DNA of 64,000 bases from DASRJW01 sp964567755 (GCA_964567755.1 CAZMNW010000017.1:12854-76853); one strand, 5' to 3'; positions 34,406 to 43,082 are shown, counted from the first letter of the stretch. Notes: a model not told the origin generated them from the sequence alone. Translations and numbers: made by a program.

Positions 34406-34798
34406 TCAGCTTGCCCCGTGCCGCCGCAGGAACTCGGCCACCGCCGACTTCGGCGCGGTTCCGTCGGCGACTGCGATGACGATGTCGAACAGATCGTCAT
34501 CGCGTATTCCCAAGTTGATTCCGCTCAAGCCCAGAAACACCAGCGCCGCAACGGCACCAATTCGTTTGTTCCCGTCGACGAATGGGTGGTTCTTCACGAC
34601 GTGGAACAAATACGCCGCCGCCATCTCGAACAAGTCGGTGTGAAAGTATGCAGTCGCTGCCCCGGCTTTCGGCATCGCGAGCGCGGAGTTCAGAAGCGCT
34701 GTGTCGCGGATGCCCGCGCGGCCTCCATAGCGGTCAATTTGGTCCCGGTGGATTTCAAGGATCTCGTCGAGTTCCAGGAAGCGGGGACGGCGACTCAT
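34406..34798 (-). CDS. Death-on-curing (Doc/Fic-fold) toxin
   Basis: 130 residues. The Doc form of the Fic motif is intact: HPFVDGNKR at residues 71-79. Doc kinases phosphorylate EF-Tu and stop translation. The N-terminal RFLELDEILEIHRDQIDRYGG and RDTALLNSALAMP are typical of the family. No Phd-type antitoxin is seen on either side: the preceding 90 nt hold no gene and the following gene is the mazE-like antitoxin with its own promoter 94-129 nt beyond the stop. Either that antitoxin is shared or the partner has been lost. Confidence 0.88.
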   Translation of the reverse strand: MSRRPRFLELDEILEIHRDQIDRYGGRAGIRDTALLNSALAMPKAGAATAYFHTDLFEMAAAYLFHVVKNHPFVDGNKRIGAVAALVFLGLSGINLGIRDDDLFDIVIAVADGTAPKSAVAEFLRRHGAS

Positions 34799-34891
34799 TC
34801 TGCAAGGCTTCCTTCTACTGCCGCGTGACCGGAAGCCTGAAATCAACCGGGACCTTATCCTCGTTGCCTTCCCTGCTTGTCCGGAGCGGGG

Positions 34892-35620
34892 TCACGCGTC
34901 GAGGCGAGCGCCAAGAGCCCGCAGCAATCCGGCTCCATCACCCTCCCAGGCGCTGCCATGCATGCACGCTAGTGTTCGTGGTTGTGCGCCGGCAAGGCGG
35001 TCGATGATCGCGTGCGCGTTCTTGGTGTGAGAGTAGTAATCCATCATGCCGCGGAATGCTTCAGCCGGTTCGAGAATATCGCCGCGTGCGAGCGGCGGGT
35101 TGTCAGCGCCCGGCTGTGTGAACAGGTCGCCGCAGAACAGCGTGGCAGTGCTTTCTTCGAAGAGGAACCCGCATTCCCATGCATGCGGAAGGTGCGGTGC
35201 ATCGAACCACCGTACCTGGTGGGAACCCAACGCAAGGGTGTCACCGTCGCCGAGGGCACGCGCCGGGCGATCGGCAACATCGTCGATGGTGACCATGGCC
35301 GCGATGCGTCCGCAAAGAGGGCGCGCTTGGGGTGCAACCGCGAGGAACTCGTTCAGCGAGCCGCATTCGTCGGCCTCGTAATGGGAAAAGCCAATGTGGG
35401 CCAGCCGCGCAACGGGAACTACGGTCTCGATCGCCTGCCGCACGAGCGGGAACATCTTGCGGGGGCCCGTGTGGAAGAGCAGCGGCTCGTCGCTGGCAAG
35501 CAGGTACTGGTTGAAGCTGAACCCGCCCGGCATCACGGAGGGCGGCACGGGTGTGGTGATGCGATAGACAGCCTTCGCGATTTCATCGATGCGCGTTCCC
35601 GTAGTTGGATTCGTGATCAT
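34892..35620 (-). CDS. MBL-fold protein of the flavodiiron-like (ODP) branch
   Basis: 242 residues. The metallo-beta-lactamase fold shows a flavodiiron-type metal motif HYEADE (H-x-E-x-D, about residue 79), a histidine in PHLPHAWECGF, the bridging aspartate in LFCGDLF and the late histidine in CMHGSAW. These are the ligands of the di-iron oxygen-reducing site of FprA-like proteins, but there is no flavodoxin domain, so it is a stand-alone core. Possible roles are oxygen or NO sensing or scavenging; unproven. GGGAGG precedes the ATG by four nt. Confidence 0.82.
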   Translation of the reverse strand: MITNPTTGTRIDEIAKAVYRITTPVPPSVMPGGFSFNQYLLASDEPLLFHTGPRKMFPLVRQAIETVVPVARLAHIGFSHYEADECGSLNEFLAVAPQARPLCGRIAAMVTIDDVADRPARALGDGDTLALGSHQVRWFDAPHLPHAWECGFLFEESTATLFCGDLFTQPGADNPPLARGDILEPAEAFRGMMDYYSHTKNAHAIIDRLAGAQPRTLACMHGSAWEGDGAGLLRALGARLDA

Positions 35621-35664
35621 GACGCCTCCCTGACGTTGGTAGAAGATCTCGTGCGCGGCCTACT

Positions 35665-35859
35665 TCACGGACTCCTGAACGCCGCCCGCCGCTTGGCCGT
35701 CGTACATGGGGCGAGCGACGCTGCAGGGTGATGCAGCGACTCCGGAGCGGTACCGATGAACGATGACGCTCTCCGAAGTTGCTCCAGCCGTTGCGTCGCG
35801 TCGTTAAAACGCGGACGAAACTCGATGTCGCAATCGCGCCACAGGTCGATGACTCGATC
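35665..35859 (-). pseudogene. Possible C-terminal remnant of a TPR signalling protein, directly after HupE
   Basis: In the same frame as the HupE gene and beginning right after its stop codon, 65 codons remain open. The first part reads VIDLWRDCDIEFRPRFNDAT and continues QRLEQLRR. That resembles, from memory, the closing repeat of TPR kinases and cyclases of this group (LW-x-DAD...RLARL). It has no start codon of its own. I read it as debris of a gene that HupE has replaced or invaded; it may equally be chance. Confidence 0.3.
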
Positions 35860-36846
35860 TCAAAAAGCTGCGATCCGTTGAATGACCCAGAACATGGCCA
35901 CGCTGCCGATGGCGTAGGGAGGCGCCATCTTCACCCAGGGCGGGAGCGGAACGTGAATGCGCCGCCCCATCGCAATGGCGCCAATCACGGCCGAGACGAA
36001 AAGCAAATGCCCCGTCTCCACGCCGCCGCTGAAGAACAGCAGCGCCAGAGGGATGTGTCCTTGCGGCAGGCCGGCATCGCTCAAGCCGCCGGCGAAACCC
36101 AGCCCGTGCAGCAGCCCGAACGCGAACGCCACCACCCACGGCGCGCGCATCGCGATGCCCACACGTCCCCGGTACCCCTGGAGGATTTCCGCCGCGACAA
36201 ACACGATGCTCAACGCGATCATCGCCTCGACCGGCCGTTGCGGCACGTGCACAAAGCCGAGTGTGGCCGCTGTGAGCGTGATGCTGTGCGACAGCGTGAA
36301 CGCACTGACGGTCTTGACCAGCTTCCAACCGCCACGCGTGATGAGGATCAAAGCGAGCACGAACAGCAGGTGATCGATGCCGCCCAGGATGTGCTCGATG
36401 CCCAGCTTGAAATACACGCCCGACACGGCGAGTCGAGAAGCTTGCGATGGAATCGTCACCGTCGGCTGCCGCGCCGTGAGTCGATGCATCCATGAGGTGC
36501 CGTCGGCGAACTGGATGCGGACGAGCGTGTCCGTGATCGTGCGTTCCAGTCCGCGGATGCGCAGGCTCTGGCCGCGCAGCGCCAGGGCGCGCAGGGTCCA
36601 CGTTTGCAACGCCGCACCGGGTGGCGTGCGTGTGATGACTGGGGATGCAGCTTTCGCGTCGCCGGAGAACTCTGGGGTGAGCGCCAGCCGGGCATCGCCG
36701 AGCATCGGTGTTTTCCACAACACGCTGAACTCGCCGGGTTTTTCCTCGCGCAGCTCCAGATACGCGGGCCGCACTTCGTGGGCGAAAGCGGGGGTGATGA
36801 AGAGGAGAGACCAAAGAAACAGATAGCGGGAGGAGGCCCTCGCCAT
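35860..36846 (-). CDS. HupE/UreJ family membrane protein
   Basis: About 328 residues. A signal peptide (YLFLWSLLFITPAFA) precedes an extracytoplasmic beta domain of about 140 residues (HEVRPAYLELREEKPGEFSV), then six or so membrane helices opened by YFKLGIEHILGGIDHLLFVLAL, the HupE/UreJ signature with its metal-binding histidines, and further GLLHGLGFAGGL and GVETGHLLF. HupE-type proteins move nickel or cobalt; this eukaryote-like long form with the N-terminal beta domain is common but uncharacterised. ATG 36846 is chosen for the signal peptide, though the frame is open up to 37236 and no good ribosome binding site is visible. Confidence 0.78.
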   Translation of the reverse strand: MARASSRYLFLWSLLFITPAFAHEVRPAYLELREEKPGEFSVLWKTPMLGDARLALTPEFSGDAKAASPVITRTPPGAALQTWTLRALALRGQSLRIRGLERTITDTLVRIQFADGTSWMHRLTARQPTVTIPSQASRLAVSGVYFKLGIEHILGGIDHLLFVLALILITRGGWKLVKTVSAFTLSHSITLTAATLGFVHVPQRPVEAMIALSIVFVAAEILQGYRGRVGIAMRAPWVVAFAFGLLHGLGFAGGLSDAGLPQGHIPLALLFFSGGVETGHLLFVSAVIGAIAMGRRIHVPLPPWVKMAPPYAIGSVAMFWVIQRIAAF

Positions 36847-37236
36847 CCACTGCACCACGTTCGCCGCACTTTGGCCTGTTGCGCGGTTAGGCATTCGGAG
36901 GCACAGAGCGGCGGAGGCGGCCACGGCGGAGAGATTCACCCACTGGAATGGCAGGCCCGTGAAGAAATCACGGTCCAGCGGCTGATGGAGGAGCGCCGCC
37001 AGTCCCCATCGACTGAAGAAGAGGACGGGGTCGAATGCGAACGCAACGAGGAGGAACAGAGCGAGCAGCCGCACGCGCCCGCGAACCTGCTCGAGGAGAT
37101 CCGGGGGGAGCGCCGCGGAGATCCCTGGCGCGGAGAGGGGGCGCGCTTCGGGGCGAAGCTGGGTGACGTGTTCCACGGCTGCCTCGCTTGTTGCCAGCGT
37201 CAGGGTGCGGAGTCGTCCGGTGCGCAGCATACGCAA
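36847..37236 (-). pseudogene. Possible two-helix membrane-segment remnant fused in frame ahead of HupE
   Basis: 130 codons in frame with HupE, starting TTG 37236 or ATG 37230. It looks like real protein: a linker ending in ALPPDLLEQVRGRVRLLALF, a membrane helix (LLALFLLVAFAFDPVLFFS) and a second one (WVNLSAVAASAALCLRM). This resembles the segment after the catalytic domain in multi-helix kinases or cyclases of this group, by memory only. Either HupE has a genuine N-terminal extension with its own internal signal-like helix, or this is the remnant of a broken gene read through into HupE. Confidence 0.35.
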
Positions 37237-37434
37237 GATCGGCCAGCCTAAAATAACAGAAACCGACTCCCGCTTTATAAACGGAAGGAAAACTCTCCCG
37301 GAGATCGCCGATAACCCTTAACCTCACACACCAGCGCAGGTCACGGTGTCGCGCCTAGCGGCGTCAACCGAAGCACAGGCCTGGCTACGCCAGGATGGTG
37401 CCGTCACGTCCTCGCGCTTGCGAGGAAAGTTGCG

Positions 37435-38535
37435 ATGATGGATAAGATGACCCTTGCCCTTGTAGTCGTTGCCGCCTGTGCGGGGTTGATTGCTGCCGAC
37501 GAGTCCCCGCCAATGCCTGAGCGCGATCCGCTTTGCTGCGAAGTCGTGACCGCAGCGGGAGCGAAGCTCGATCAGACGGTCTCTGCGACCGCAGAGTTTT
37601 CCGGAGTCGTTCTCGTCGTTCGACGCGGCGAGATCGTCCTTCACAAGGCTTACGGTCTGGCCGACAAGCAAACGGCCCGTCCCATGACGATCGCGACACG
37701 TGTCAACGTCGCATCGATTTCCAAGGCGATCACTTCCACCGCGATCTTAAAATTGTCGGAGCGCAACAAGTTGCGGCGGTCTGATCCCATCGCGCTTTAT
37801 TTCCCGGAGGCCCCCACGGACAAGCGCGCGATTACGATCGAGCAGCTCTTGTCGCATACCTCCGGCTACCCGCAGGGCTACGACGGAGAAGGAATTGCCG
37901 AGCGAACGGAGGCCGCGCGCGCCATTCTCTCCGTCGCACTCGAACAAGAGCCCGGAGCAGCGTTTGGCTACTCGAACGACAACTACGGCCTGCTGGCGAT
38001 GATCGTAGAGATCGCTTCCGGCCGACCATTCGACGATTTCATTCGCGACGAGATCTTTGCCCCGGCAGGCATGCTCGATTCAGCGCCATGGGGCAGCGTC
38101 GACATCACGACCGACACGAGTGTGGCGCCGCCACTGGAGCCGCTCGAAGCAGCCGTCCTCGTCCCCAACTGGGGATATCGCGGTTCGAGCGGCGTGTTGT
38201 CAACGCCACGCGATCTCTATCGTTTCTTTGCGGCGCTGCGCGCGGGCCGCCTCCTCGGTCCGGTGAGCCGAGACCTGTTGTTCGCGCCGAGCACGCCGGT
38301 CCGCATCGGCAAGGCGGGCTACGGCTGGTTCGCGACAATCGAGGACACCTCTGGGCCGGCGCTCTGGACACGCGGCAACGAAAGCTGGGGGCCGAGCGCA
38401 GTACTGACGTGGTATCGGGAGCGCGATGTCGTCATCGTCGTGGCGTCGAACGCGGGCGAGGTTCCGGGTACAGACAAGATCGCTTATTCGCGCGCCATGG
38501 CAGCAACACTCGAGCGGGCTCTATTCGGCGACTGA
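37435..38535 (+). CDS. Exported serine hydrolase of the beta-lactamase (class C/PBP4-like) family
   Basis: 366 residues with a signal peptide (LALVVVAACAGLIAADES). The catalytic SxxK is S94-I-S-K97, the YxN tyrosine is in GYSNDNYG at about 179-185, and the preceding LLSHTSGYP is the family landmark. The third motif, usually HxG or KTG, is replaced by GNESWG. Members include esterases and D-aminopeptidases as well as penicillin-binding proteins; hydrolysis of an antibiotic is not implied. GAGGAAAG precedes the ATG by five nt. Confidence 0.86.
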   Translation: MMDKMTLALVVVAACAGLIAADESPPMPERDPLCCEVVTAAGAKLDQTVSATAEFSGVVLVVRRGEIVLHKAYGLADKQTARPMTIATRVNVASISKAITSTAILKLSERNKLRRSDPIALYFPEAPTDKRAITIEQLLSHTSGYPQGYDGEGIAERTEAARAILSVALEQEPGAAFGYSNDNYGLLAMIVEIASGRPFDDFIRDEIFAPAGMLDSAPWGSVDITTDTSVAPPLEPLEAAVLVPNWGYRGSSGVLSTPRDLYRFFAALRAGRLLGPVSRDLLFAPSTPVRIGKAGYGWFATIEDTSGPALWTRGNESWGPSAVLTWYRERDVVIVVASNAGEVPGTDKIAYSRAMAATLERALFGD

Positions 38536-38560
38536 GCCAAAGGCGCTACCCAATCTCGAA

Positions 38561-39166
38561 CTACTCGTACAGTTTCTTCACCTGTCCCCAGGTGCGTTGC
38601 TCGACCGCGAGAGGGCAGCCGCGCGTCCGGGGATTGATCCAGCTGCCGTAACCGCTCACGCACACATTCGAGAACGTCGCATCGCACTGGGTGACGAACG
38701 GACAGTCGATGTTTGGTTCGCTCGATGAAATCGCCGCTGCCACCGCCAGCAGAACGTCCGTTCTCATGCCCGTTGGGGTGATGTCGATGGCAAACAGCTC
38801 GAGGTATTGCCCGCTCCCTTGCTGACAACCCGGGAAGATCATACGCACCCCGTTCCCGAACAAGTCGTTGAGGACGAGAGTCGCCGCTGGGTTGGCCCGG
38901 ATCGAGGTGATCCAGCCGTTCGGGAGACCGTCGACTCGAAACTCCCCCGTGGTAATGCCGTTGGCGATGGGGCCCTCGAGGCAGACCCAGATGTGCAGCG
39001 TCGTGGTGGTGAAGGTTGGGATCTCCACGCCGCACGGCGAGATGAAGATTGCCCCGACGAACTGCGCGTGAGCCGGGGCTGCGGTCAAAGTGAGGACGGC
39101 CGCGAACCCACGGATAGCCGCTAGCGCAGCGCACGCGGCCCGGTTCCCCAAGCGATGCTGTTTCAC
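38561..39166 (-). CDS. Secreted protein of unknown function, lineage-type
   Basis: 201 residues. Signal peptide (AAIRGFAAVLTLTAAPAHA) and a cysteine-containing beta-rich mature part. The start is GTG 39166 because GGAGGG lies four nt upstream; the frame runs on into the ACP-GNAT gene only as a shadow. It ends in WGQVKKLYE, and the closing W-x-x-V/I-K-x-L-Y tail recurs, from memory, in many small secreted proteins of Eisenbacteria-like genomes. Four to six cysteines suggest disulphides. No function can be assigned. Confidence 0.7.
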   Translation of the reverse strand: MKQHRLGNRAACAALAAIRGFAAVLTLTAAPAHAQFVGAIFISPCGVEIPTFTTTTLHIWVCLEGPIANGITTGEFRVDGLPNGWITSIRANPAATLVLNDLFGNGVRMIFPGCQQGSGQYLELFAIDITPTGMRTDVLLAVAAAISSSEPNIDCPFVTQCDATFSNVCVSGYGSWINPRTRGCPLAVEQRTWGQVKKLYE

Positions 39167-39207
39167 GACTCCCTCCGATTCATGGATTGTCAGCTCCCGC
39201 ATCGCGG

Positions 39208-40629
39208 TCACGCATTGAAGGGCTCGCGGTGGAAGCCAGCCCACCATTCGCCGTCGAGCCGCGTGAGGAGAGCCCGGCCGGCGAAGAGTGCGGCGAGGAT
39301 CTCGGGATCTCTCGCGGTCAAGAGCGCCCGGGACGCGGCGAATTGCAGCCCCACGTTCATGGCACGCAGGGGTTCGACGAGGTTCGGCTCCACACGCCCT
39401 TCGATGGCGGCCGCGCCGCCCGCTTCGGCGTCGCCGAAGAGATGGGCGAGCACCACCTGCTCGTGACCACGCGCGGCCGCCACTTGCAAGGTCTGGCTCA
39501 CGCCACCCCGTTGCAAGTAATAGATGTACCAGCCGAGGACTCGTCCATCGTCGCCCCGAAGCAGATGTGCGTGGAGCGCCCCACGGCTGGGGACTGCATG
39601 CAGCTCGCGCCACAGCCATTCGAGGTACTCGGTGTCGTAATCGGGGACGAGGTCGCAGGAGCCGGCGAGCGCTCGGAGACACTCGTCGAACTTGGCTGGC
39701 GAGAGCAATTCGAAGGGCATCGACGAGGGCGATGCGCGCCGCGAATCCGGCGTCAATGCTCGTGCCATTGCATCGATGGCCCATGTCGCGGGGCGTGCCA
39801 CCACGCGCAGGGAACTCATTACCCGCGCCTGGCGTGCGCGGACCACCCCTCGCGCCAGCAGCTGCGTTTCGATATTCGCCGCGAGGAACGCCGTGGGTCG
39901 CAGGACCCGTCGCCAGACCAGATTGCCCTGGGGTGACGACCAGCCTCCAGCGGCCTCCCACATGCGAAGCACTTCGTCCGTGCCGCCGTCCGTGATCGCG
40001 AGATCATGGGGCAAGGCGAAGAACGCGTGCAGCAGATGGGCGCCGGCACCGCGACTCCGGCTCTCCGGTTCGACGACGAACTGCCCCGCACAAGCCAGGC
40101 GCAAGGGTTTGCCGCGCAACGAGAACCGGCGCGCATGAACGCCAATGAAGCCGCGAATGCACCCGTCATCCTCGTACACGAGCGACGGGAGCTCGGGGTC
40201 GGCGTGCGGGTTCGCCAGGAAGAGCCGTTCGAAGTAATCCCGGAGTCGTGGTGGAGGGTCCGTCGTTCCTGAGCGCATGACCCGTTCGTAGAGACGGACG
40301 ACCGGATCCAGATCTTCCAGTCGCAGGGGACGAACCGGACCGTCTAGTGCCGCGGGGGATGCGGACGGTACCGCGCAAGCGGCCGCGATGAGCCGTGCCA
40401 TGCCGTGGATCGTGGTGAAATCGGAGCTGAATAGCTGCGTCTGTTCGAGCTGCAATTGAAATGTCGATTCCACGAAAGCGATCAAGCGCACGAGCCCGAG
40501 TGAGTCGACATAACCGGCATCGAACAGGTGCACGTCGCGACCGAAGTCGCCGTCGTTCACCGGCACGTGGAACTCATGCACGATGAACTCCACGAGCACC
40601 CGGGCGATGTCTGGGGCGGTGGTCGTCAC
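39208..40629 (-). CDS. Acyl carrier protein fused to a GNAT-type acyltransferase
   Basis: 473 residues. Residues 1-85 are an acyl carrier domain with the phosphopantetheine serine S43 in DAGYVDSLGLVRL. From about 95 a GNAT-like region follows (VRPLRLEDLDPVVRLYERV, then LRLACAGQFVVEPESRSRGAGAHLLHAFF with the acetyl-CoA loop), and the last 130 residues look like a second, degenerate GNAT half (DGRVLGWYIYYLQRGG). GTG 40629 overlaps the stop of the upstream gene as GTGA, so the two are coupled. The pairing suggests transfer of an acyl group from a carrier to an amine in a small biosynthetic pathway. Confidence 0.75.
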   Translation of the reverse strand: MTTTAPDIARVLVEFIVHEFHVPVNDGDFGRDVHLFDAGYVDSLGLVRLIAFVESTFQLQLEQTQLFSSDFTTIHGMARLIAAACAVPSASPAALDGPVRPLRLEDLDPVVRLYERVMRSGTTDPPPRLRDYFERLFLANPHADPELPSLVYEDDGCIRGFIGVHARRFSLRGKPLRLACAGQFVVEPESRSRGAGAHLLHAFFALPHDLAITDGGTDEVLRMWEAAGGWSSPQGNLVWRRVLRPTAFLAANIETQLLARGVVRARQARVMSSLRVVARPATWAIDAMARALTPDSRRASPSSMPFELLSPAKFDECLRALAGSCDLVPDYDTEYLEWLWRELHAVPSRGALHAHLLRGDDGRVLGWYIYYLQRGGVSQTLQVAAARGHEQVVLAHLFGDAEAGGAAAIEGRVEPNLVEPLRAMNVGLQFAASRALLTARDPEILAALFAGRALLTRLDGEWWAGFHREPFNA

Positions 40630-41312
40630 CGTGCCATCCTGGTTGGAGGAGTGGAGCTCGCCACACGATAAACGCTCGCGCGTGAGAAATGCTTGGCTGC
40701 CAGCGCCGCGATGAGGCTGCTGTCCAGACCGCCCGAGAGACAAACGAATGCGTCGCGTTCTTCGAACCGTGCCGCGAGCCGCGCGAACCACAACTCGAGC
40801 TGCGTGCGAATTTCGGCCGCGAGCGCGGAGAGCGGCGGCGTGGCCGCAGGTGCAGGCCGCACGCGATGGTAGCGCGTGGTGGTCGACTCGCGCCGCTGCG
40901 GATCGATGACGGTGAAGTGGCCCGATGGCACCGAATCGATGTGGTCGAGATCGACGCCCCGGTCGACGAGATCGCGGATGTAGTTGGAAACGAGGACCCG
41001 GCCCTCATCCAGGATCGTGAAGAAGAGCTTGTTGATGCCGAAGCAGTCGCGCAGCTTGTCGTGCATGGGGACGGCGACCGCTCCCACGTGCTGAGTGCCG
41101 AAGAATGCGGCAACCGCGCGAACGGAGCGGCGCAGAAGAATGCAGACGCGATCTCCGCGCCCCACGCCGGCTCGATGCAGGACAGCACCCATCTGGCGGG
41201 AGAGCGCTGCGAGCTCGTCGTATGTGACCTCTTGTTCGCCGTCGACGAGTGCGGTCGTATTGCCCGGGCGACCATGCTGCAGCAGAAGATCATGCAATGT
41301 ATAGAGGGGCAT
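40626..41312 (-). CDS. Chimeric AMP-ligase / asparagine-synthase fragment
   Basis: 228 residues joining two families. Residues 1-83 are the start of an acyl-AMP ligase (TYDELAALSRQMGAVLHRAGVG, GDRVCILL, GAVAVP). From about 84-90 the sequence turns, in frame, into the middle of an asparagine synthase: CFGINKLFF..GRVLVSN is the linker after the glutaminase domain, and SGGLDSS (193-199) is the ATP pyrophosphatase loop. It then stops at 228, hundreds of residues short. Missing are the ligase core, the glutaminase half with its Cys, and the rest of the synthetase. Stop and next start still overlap. Looks like the product of two internal deletions, or a misassembly. Confidence 0.7.
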   Translation of the reverse strand: MPLYTLHDLLLQHGRPGNTTALVDGEQEVTYDELAALSRQMGAVLHRAGVGRGDRVCILLRRSVRAVAAFFGTQHVGAVAVPMHDKLRDCFGINKLFFTILDEGRVLVSNYIRDLVDRGVDLDHIDSVPSGHFTVIDPQRRESTTTRYHRVRPAPAATPPLSALAAEIRTQLELWFARLAARFEERDAFVCLSGGLDSSLIAALAAKHFSRASVYRVASSTPPTRMAR

Positions 41313-41564
41313 GAAAAACTTTCCGGCCAGCAATCTCCCGATGCAAAGAGTTTGGCTCGGGAGGTGGGGTGCGGTCAATCCCGGGCCGCAATCGACCGGC
41401 CAGGAGGGTATTGGTACAATCCGGCTTCCCAAGGGCGTCGGTCCATGATCGAGGTCAACTCGGGAGTGGAGCTTGGCCTCCCATTCCTGTCGCCACGTGT
41501 CGGCTCGTTGGGTGCGAGCGCCCTGTGCTACCCTGACTTTGTCCCCTGCGAAAAAGGAGGTTTC
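41313..41564. other. Divergent intergenic region ahead of the dienelactone hydrolase
   Basis: 252 nt, no gene seen. A TACAAT at 41414-41419 with a weak upstream partner may be a promoter for the plus-strand gene. Confidence 0.3.
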
Positions 41565-42425
41565 GTGAACCGGCGGATCATCGATCTCTATGACGAGTAC
41601 ACGCACGCACCGCTCGACCGGCGTGTTTTCATGGCGCGTCTCGCGCAGTTGGTGGGCGGAACGGCGGCAGCGGCCGCGATCCTACCGCTTCTCGAGCCCG
41701 GATACGCTCATGCTGCCCTCGTCGCGGCGGATGACGCGCGGATCGAGAGCAACCGCATCACCTACAAGGGCGCATCGGGTGAGGTGAAGGCCACCATCGC
41801 GCGACCGAAAGACGGGAAGAAGTTTCCTGCAATGATCGTCATCCACGAGAACCGCGGCCTCAATGCACACATCGAGGACGTGACGCGGCGTCTGGGAGTC
41901 GCGGGGTTTCTGGCGCTGGCGCCGGATCTCCTGTCGGGCCAAGGCGGCACTCCCGCGGACGCGGACAAGGCGCGCGAGATGATCGGCCAACTGGAGGCGA
42001 AAGTTGTGCTCGGGGACCTCACCGCTGCGGTCGCGATGCTCGAGAGCCACGAGCTCGGGAACGGCAAAGTCGGTGCCGTGGGTTTTTGCTGGGGCGGAGG
42101 CATGGTCGGGCAACTCGCGGTTGCCTCTCCGGCTCTCGACGCGGGCGTCGTGTATTACGGGCGCACGCCAGCGTCCGAGGATGTGGCGAAAATCGAGGCG
42201 CCGCTTCTCCTGCATTATGCCGGACTCGATGAGCGCATCAATCAAGGCGTGCCCGCGTTCGAGGAGTCATTGAAGAAGGGCAAGAAGAAGTACACCTTGC
42301 ACATGTACGAGGGTGTCAATCACGCCTTCCACAACGACACGTCCGAAGCGCGATACGACAAGACCGCGGCAGAGCTGTCGTGGTCGCGCACCATCGAGTT
42401 CTTGATGAAACAACTGCAAGGGTGA
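41565..42425 (+). CDS. Dienelactone hydrolase family protein with Tat-like N-terminus
   Basis: 286 residues, alpha/beta hydrolase. The catalytic triad sits in GFCWGGG (nucleophile Cys in the DLH form), the aspartate of GLDERIN and the histidine of GVNHAFHND. The N-terminus has LDRRVFMARLAQLVGG followed by an alanine-rich hydrophobic run, a twin-arginine-like export signal usual in this DLH subgroup. GTG 41565 with AAGGAGG five nt upstream is unambiguous. Natural substrate unknown; the family opens lactones or cleaves esters. Confidence 0.9.
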   Translation: MNRRIIDLYDEYTHAPLDRRVFMARLAQLVGGTAAAAAILPLLEPGYAHAALVAADDARIESNRITYKGASGEVKATIARPKDGKKFPAMIVIHENRGLNAHIEDVTRRLGVAGFLALAPDLLSGQGGTPADADKAREMIGQLEAKVVLGDLTAAVAMLESHELGNGKVGAVGFCWGGGMVGQLAVASPALDAGVVYYGRTPASEDVAKIEAPLLLHYAGLDERINQGVPAFEESLKKGKKKYTLHMYEGVNHAFHNDTSEARYDKTAAELSWSRTIEFLMKQLQG

Positions 42426-42531
42426 CGGGATATCCGACGGATGGAAACGGTCAGGGGCCGGAGGCGACCCGACTGCATCGGCGCTCGATTCCCCGCTCTC
42501 CGGATGCGAAGCACTGTGGCCTGGACCTGAC

Positions 42532-42560
42532 TTGCACGGCCGCCAAGATGAGGCTATTCT
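42532..42560 (+). promoter_or_regulatory. Promoter of the DUF6970-like gene
   Basis: TTGCAC (42532-42537), 17-nt spacer, TATTCT (42555-42560), about 38 nt before the GTG start. Confidence 0.5.
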
Positions 42561-42597
42561 TATCCCATTCCCCTGTGGCGCCGAAGGGGGAGACGCC

Positions 42598-43047
42598 GTG
42601 ACCTCAACCAGATCTCGCACAGCTCCGCGCACTCCCCGGAACTCGCGCCATTCCCGGCGCGAAGGTCGCACGAGATCGACCTTGAAGCTGTCGACCCATG
42701 CCCTCACGATGATGGCGCTATTGTACGTCGTCGTTTGCGATCGCACGCCGAGCGACCCGGCGGCGAACGACCTTCCCGATTGGCTCGCGGAGCTGATCCT
42801 GGAGATCGAAGGCGCGCCGGTCGCGGATCCTGCGGCCGCCATCTACAGCTACAAGTACCACGGTCGGGTTGTCTTTTATCTATCGTCGCGGTGCGGCGAC
42901 ATTCAGAGCCAGCTCTACAACGCCAACGGGATTGTCCTCTGTTTTCCCGATGGGGGCCTGGACGGCGGGGGCGACGGCCGTTGCGACGACTTCATTGCCG
43001 AACGCGAGAACGAGACGCTCATCTGGATGGACCCGCGTCAACGCTGA
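42598..43047 (+). CDS. Small exported protein, DUF6970-like
   Basis: 149 residues from GTG 42598 (GGGGGAG five nt upstream). A basic N-terminus and hydrophobic helix (THALTMMALLYVVVC) act as signal or anchor; the cysteine at its end lacks a canonical lipobox because the residue before it is valine. The mature part has SYKYHGRVVFYLSSRCGDI, LYNANGIVLCFPDGGLDGGGDG and RCDDF, the paired-cysteine pattern of the DUF6970 family of secreted proteins. Function unknown. Confidence 0.7.
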   Translation: MTSTRSRTAPRTPRNSRHSRREGRTRSTLKLSTHALTMMALLYVVVCDRTPSDPAANDLPDWLAELILEIEGAPVADPAAAIYSYKYHGRVVFYLSSRCGDIQSQLYNANGIVLCFPDGGLDGGGDGRCDDFIAERENETLIWMDPRQR

Positions 43048-43082
43048 CTCCTCGGTGAACGGCGCTGGCCCACCGAGGCAGC

